A stretch of DNA of 64,000 nucleotides from T3Sed10-241 sp036796255 (GTDB taxonomy: Bacteria; Bacteroidota; Bacteroidia; Flavobacteriales_D; Cryomorphaceae), in contig DAIRDH010000006.1 of the NCBI GenBank assembly GCA_036796255.1, forward strand, positions 22,487-86,486, given 5' to 3'. The translations under genes were made by a program, and so were the position numbers. Below the pieces are notes generated by a model, which did no database searches, had not been told where the DNA came from, and saw only the letters and a program-made list of their open reading frames with translations. How positions within the stretch are numbered: the stretch's first letter is position 1; every line of letters begins with the position of its first letter. Shown here piece after piece: positions 62,553 to 64,000 of this stretch.

Positions 62553-64000
62553 ATGAATCGCCGACACCTAACGCTTCTCCTTGCCATATTGGCTTTCGCA
62601 ATGCCGGCCGCCGCACAGCAGTGGATCGACAAGAACTACACCTATCAAACCGAAACGGACGTGGTGTACGGTACAGCAGTCAACTTTGTCGGGGAGACCG
62701 ATTCCTTGCGCATGGACATTTACCTGCCCGATTGCGACGATGAAGAAGGCGTGTCGCGGCGGCCCTTGCTGCTTTGGATTCACGGAGGTGGATTTACCGC
62801 CGGCAGCAAGAACGATGGCAGCATCGTCAACCTCTGCAAGGAATTTGCGAAGCGTGGCTATGTGACTGCGAGCATCAACTACCGCCTTGGCTACGTGAGC
62901 GACGATGCGGCATGGTCATGCAATTTCCCACTCTATGCCTGCATGTTTGCCGCCGACAGCGCCGAGTGGTACAGGGGCTACTTTCGTGGTGTTCAGGACG
63001 CCAAGGGCGCACTGCGCTACCTCAGCAACAGGCATGAGGAGTACCGGATCGACACGGCCAATGTATTTATAGCAGGTGAGAGTGCCGGTGCCATGATCGC
63101 GCTCGGCGTGGGCCTGATGGACAGCGAGGAAGAGAAATTGGCGGAAGCCTATGCCCTCAGCGACCTTGCAGCACCCCACCCCAACAGCAGCAACTGCCCT
63201 CACAATGAGGGGATTGATTTTGAATCCAGTATCGCCCGCCCTGACCTCGGCAGCATACACGGCGACATTGAAACGGGTGGCGTGGCCTACCAGGTCAAGG
63301 GCATCGGCAACATGTACGGGGCCATGTTCAACGACCTTCTCCTGAACCACGACGAAAGCCAGCCAAAACCGGCCATTTATTCCTTCCACCAACCCTGCGA
63401 CCTGGTGGTGCCCATCAACAGCAACAAGATTGCCGCCGGGCTCACATGGTGCATGACCAATGGCTACAACTGCGCCGGCATTGCCAATACACCCACCGTG
63501 CACGGTGCGCAGGCTTTTAGTGCATGGAATACCGTAAACAGCTACGGCTATGATATGCACAATGAATTCACTTCGGTTGAGTTTCCCTTCAACTACCTTT
63601 TCGGGCAGGGCAGCTGCCTCGATCAGGTCAGCAATCCATGCCATGCTTATGACAGCCCTTCATTGCGGGAAAACAACCTCGCCGAATTTTTTGCGGATCA
63701 GGTCAGCACTTTTCCCATTTGCGATACCGCAGTGCTTTCAGTCGGCGCCGACTTTAGTCTCGATCAAAGCCTCATGCGGGTATACCCCAACCCCAGCCCA
63801 GGTCACACGCTGATCGAAGTAGAGAATTTTCATGGCAAGTCGGTTGAGGTTTACGACGCCTTCGGGCGAAGGGTGCTGCGAAGCATTGCGCTGGATCAGG
63901 CCATAACCAGCCTCGACATGGACGGCTTCGCTGCCGGGATGTACCTCGTAGTGCTCCTTGCAGAGGGACACAGATTGAAGGCCGTTCGTCTTGTGAAGGA
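62553..64000 (+). CDS. Secreted esterase (alpha/beta hydrolase) with T9SS domain, 3' end outside window
   Basis: At least 482 residues, ATG 62553, still open at 64000. Signal peptide ending AAAQQ. HGGGF is the oxyanion hole (about residue 74), GESAG holds the nucleophile Ser (about 176), and DLVVPIN carries the likely Asp region: carboxylesterase/HSL-like family. The C-terminus (VYPNPSPGHTLIEVENF to KAVRLVKE) is a Por-type T9SS sorting domain that normally ends within a few residues of that point, so only a short piece is missing. Extracellular ester hydrolase; substrate unknown. Confidence 0.88.
   Translation, partial: MNRRHLTLLLAILAFAMPAAAQQWIDKNYTYQTETDVVYGTAVNFVGETDSLRMDIYLPDCDDEEGVSRRPLLLWIHGGGFTAGSKNDGSIVNLCKEFAKRGYVTASINYRLGYVSDDAAWSCNFPLYACMFAADSAEWYRGYFRGVQDAKGALRYLSNRHEEYRIDTANVFIAGESAGAMIALGVGLMDSEEEKLAEAYALSDLAAPHPNSSNCPHNEGIDFESSIARPDLGSIHGDIETGGVAYQVKGIGNMYGAMFNDLLLNHDESQPKPAIYSFHQPCDLVVPINSNKIAAGLTWCMTNGYNCAGIANTPTVHGAQAFSAWNTVNSYGYDMHNEFTSVEFPFNYLFGQGSCLDQVSNPCHAYDSPSLRENNLAEFFADQVSTFPICDTAVLSVGADFSLDQSLMRVYPNPSPGHTLIEVENFHGKSVEVYDAFGRRVLRSIALDQAITSLDMDGFAAGMYLVVLLAEGHRLKAVRLVK

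Noticed and set aside
1..64000. CRISPR arrays, insertion sequences, integrases, prophage genes, tRNA or rRNA genes
   Set aside because: None were recognised on either strand; no regularly spaced repeats, transposase motifs or conserved RNA signatures were found.

Overview
The window looks like a chromosomal stretch of a marine or aquatic-type Bacteroidota (Flavobacteriales/Cytophagales-like). The evidence is five predicted type IX secretion (T9SS) cargo proteins with gliding-motility-type or Por-type C-terminal sorting domains, a TonB receptor with a carboxypeptidase-like N-terminal domain, many short lipoproteins, release factor RF3, and repeated promoters of the Bacteroidota type (TTG, about 17-23 bases, TAnnTTTG) without visible Shine-Dalgarno sequences. 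No tRNA, rRNA, CRISPR array, insertion sequence or prophage was seen. Two runs of exactly 100 N (33866-33965, 44100-44199) are assembly joins and each cuts into a gene.

Layout. 1-18 kb: two secreted proteins (PKD-repeat adhesin-like, sugar-dehydrogenase-like), prfC, a thioredoxin-fold lipid/cell-envelope type protein, a divergent cold-shock protein directly behind a giant 19-unit TPR-like repeat protein, an FAD oxidoreductase and a choice-of-anchor-L T9SS protein. 18-30 kb: DUF3332 lipoprotein, a group II PLP decarboxylase, an endonuclease with an extra OB-fold, small stress-type proteins, a hemerythrin-like protein, an MFS transporter, UspA and patatin genes, an LPP20-like lipoprotein and a CPA2 antiporter. 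30-34 kb: a methionine operon metY-metX-hom preceded by a transcription attenuator whose leader peptide consists only of Met and Cys. 34-42 kb: NlpE/META lipoprotein and a phytate locus (TPR-HTH regulator, TonB receptor, very acidic lipoprotein, beta-propeller phytase). 42-53 kb: FN3 protein, glycosyltransferase, Lrp regulator and divergent trans-sulfuration enzyme, lipoprotein, di-haem peroxidase, DUF389 protein, e(P4)-type acid phosphatase, aldehyde dehydrogenase, a membrane-protein/XRE pair with a double operator, and a thioesterase. 53-64 kb: dnaA, a secreted Lys-C-like protease, a DsbA/FrnE-like protein, DUF2237, a DoxX-like protein, a hydrolase-OsmC fusion, an rRNA m5C methyltransferase and, running off the end, a secreted esterase.

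The most notable system is the met attenuator at 33656-33865: a promoter, a 13-residue peptide MCCCMMCMCCCMC, an intrinsic terminator, and a segment overlapping the last Cys codon and the stop codon that can pair with the 5' arm of the terminator. Together these predict that shortage of charged tRNA-Cys or tRNA-Met switches on homoserine, O-acetylhomoserine and homocysteine synthesis. Other points of interest are the tandem operator of the XRE pair, apparently leaderless promoters, and the phytase-TonB locus. All functions are assigned by reading the sequence; no database search was run.
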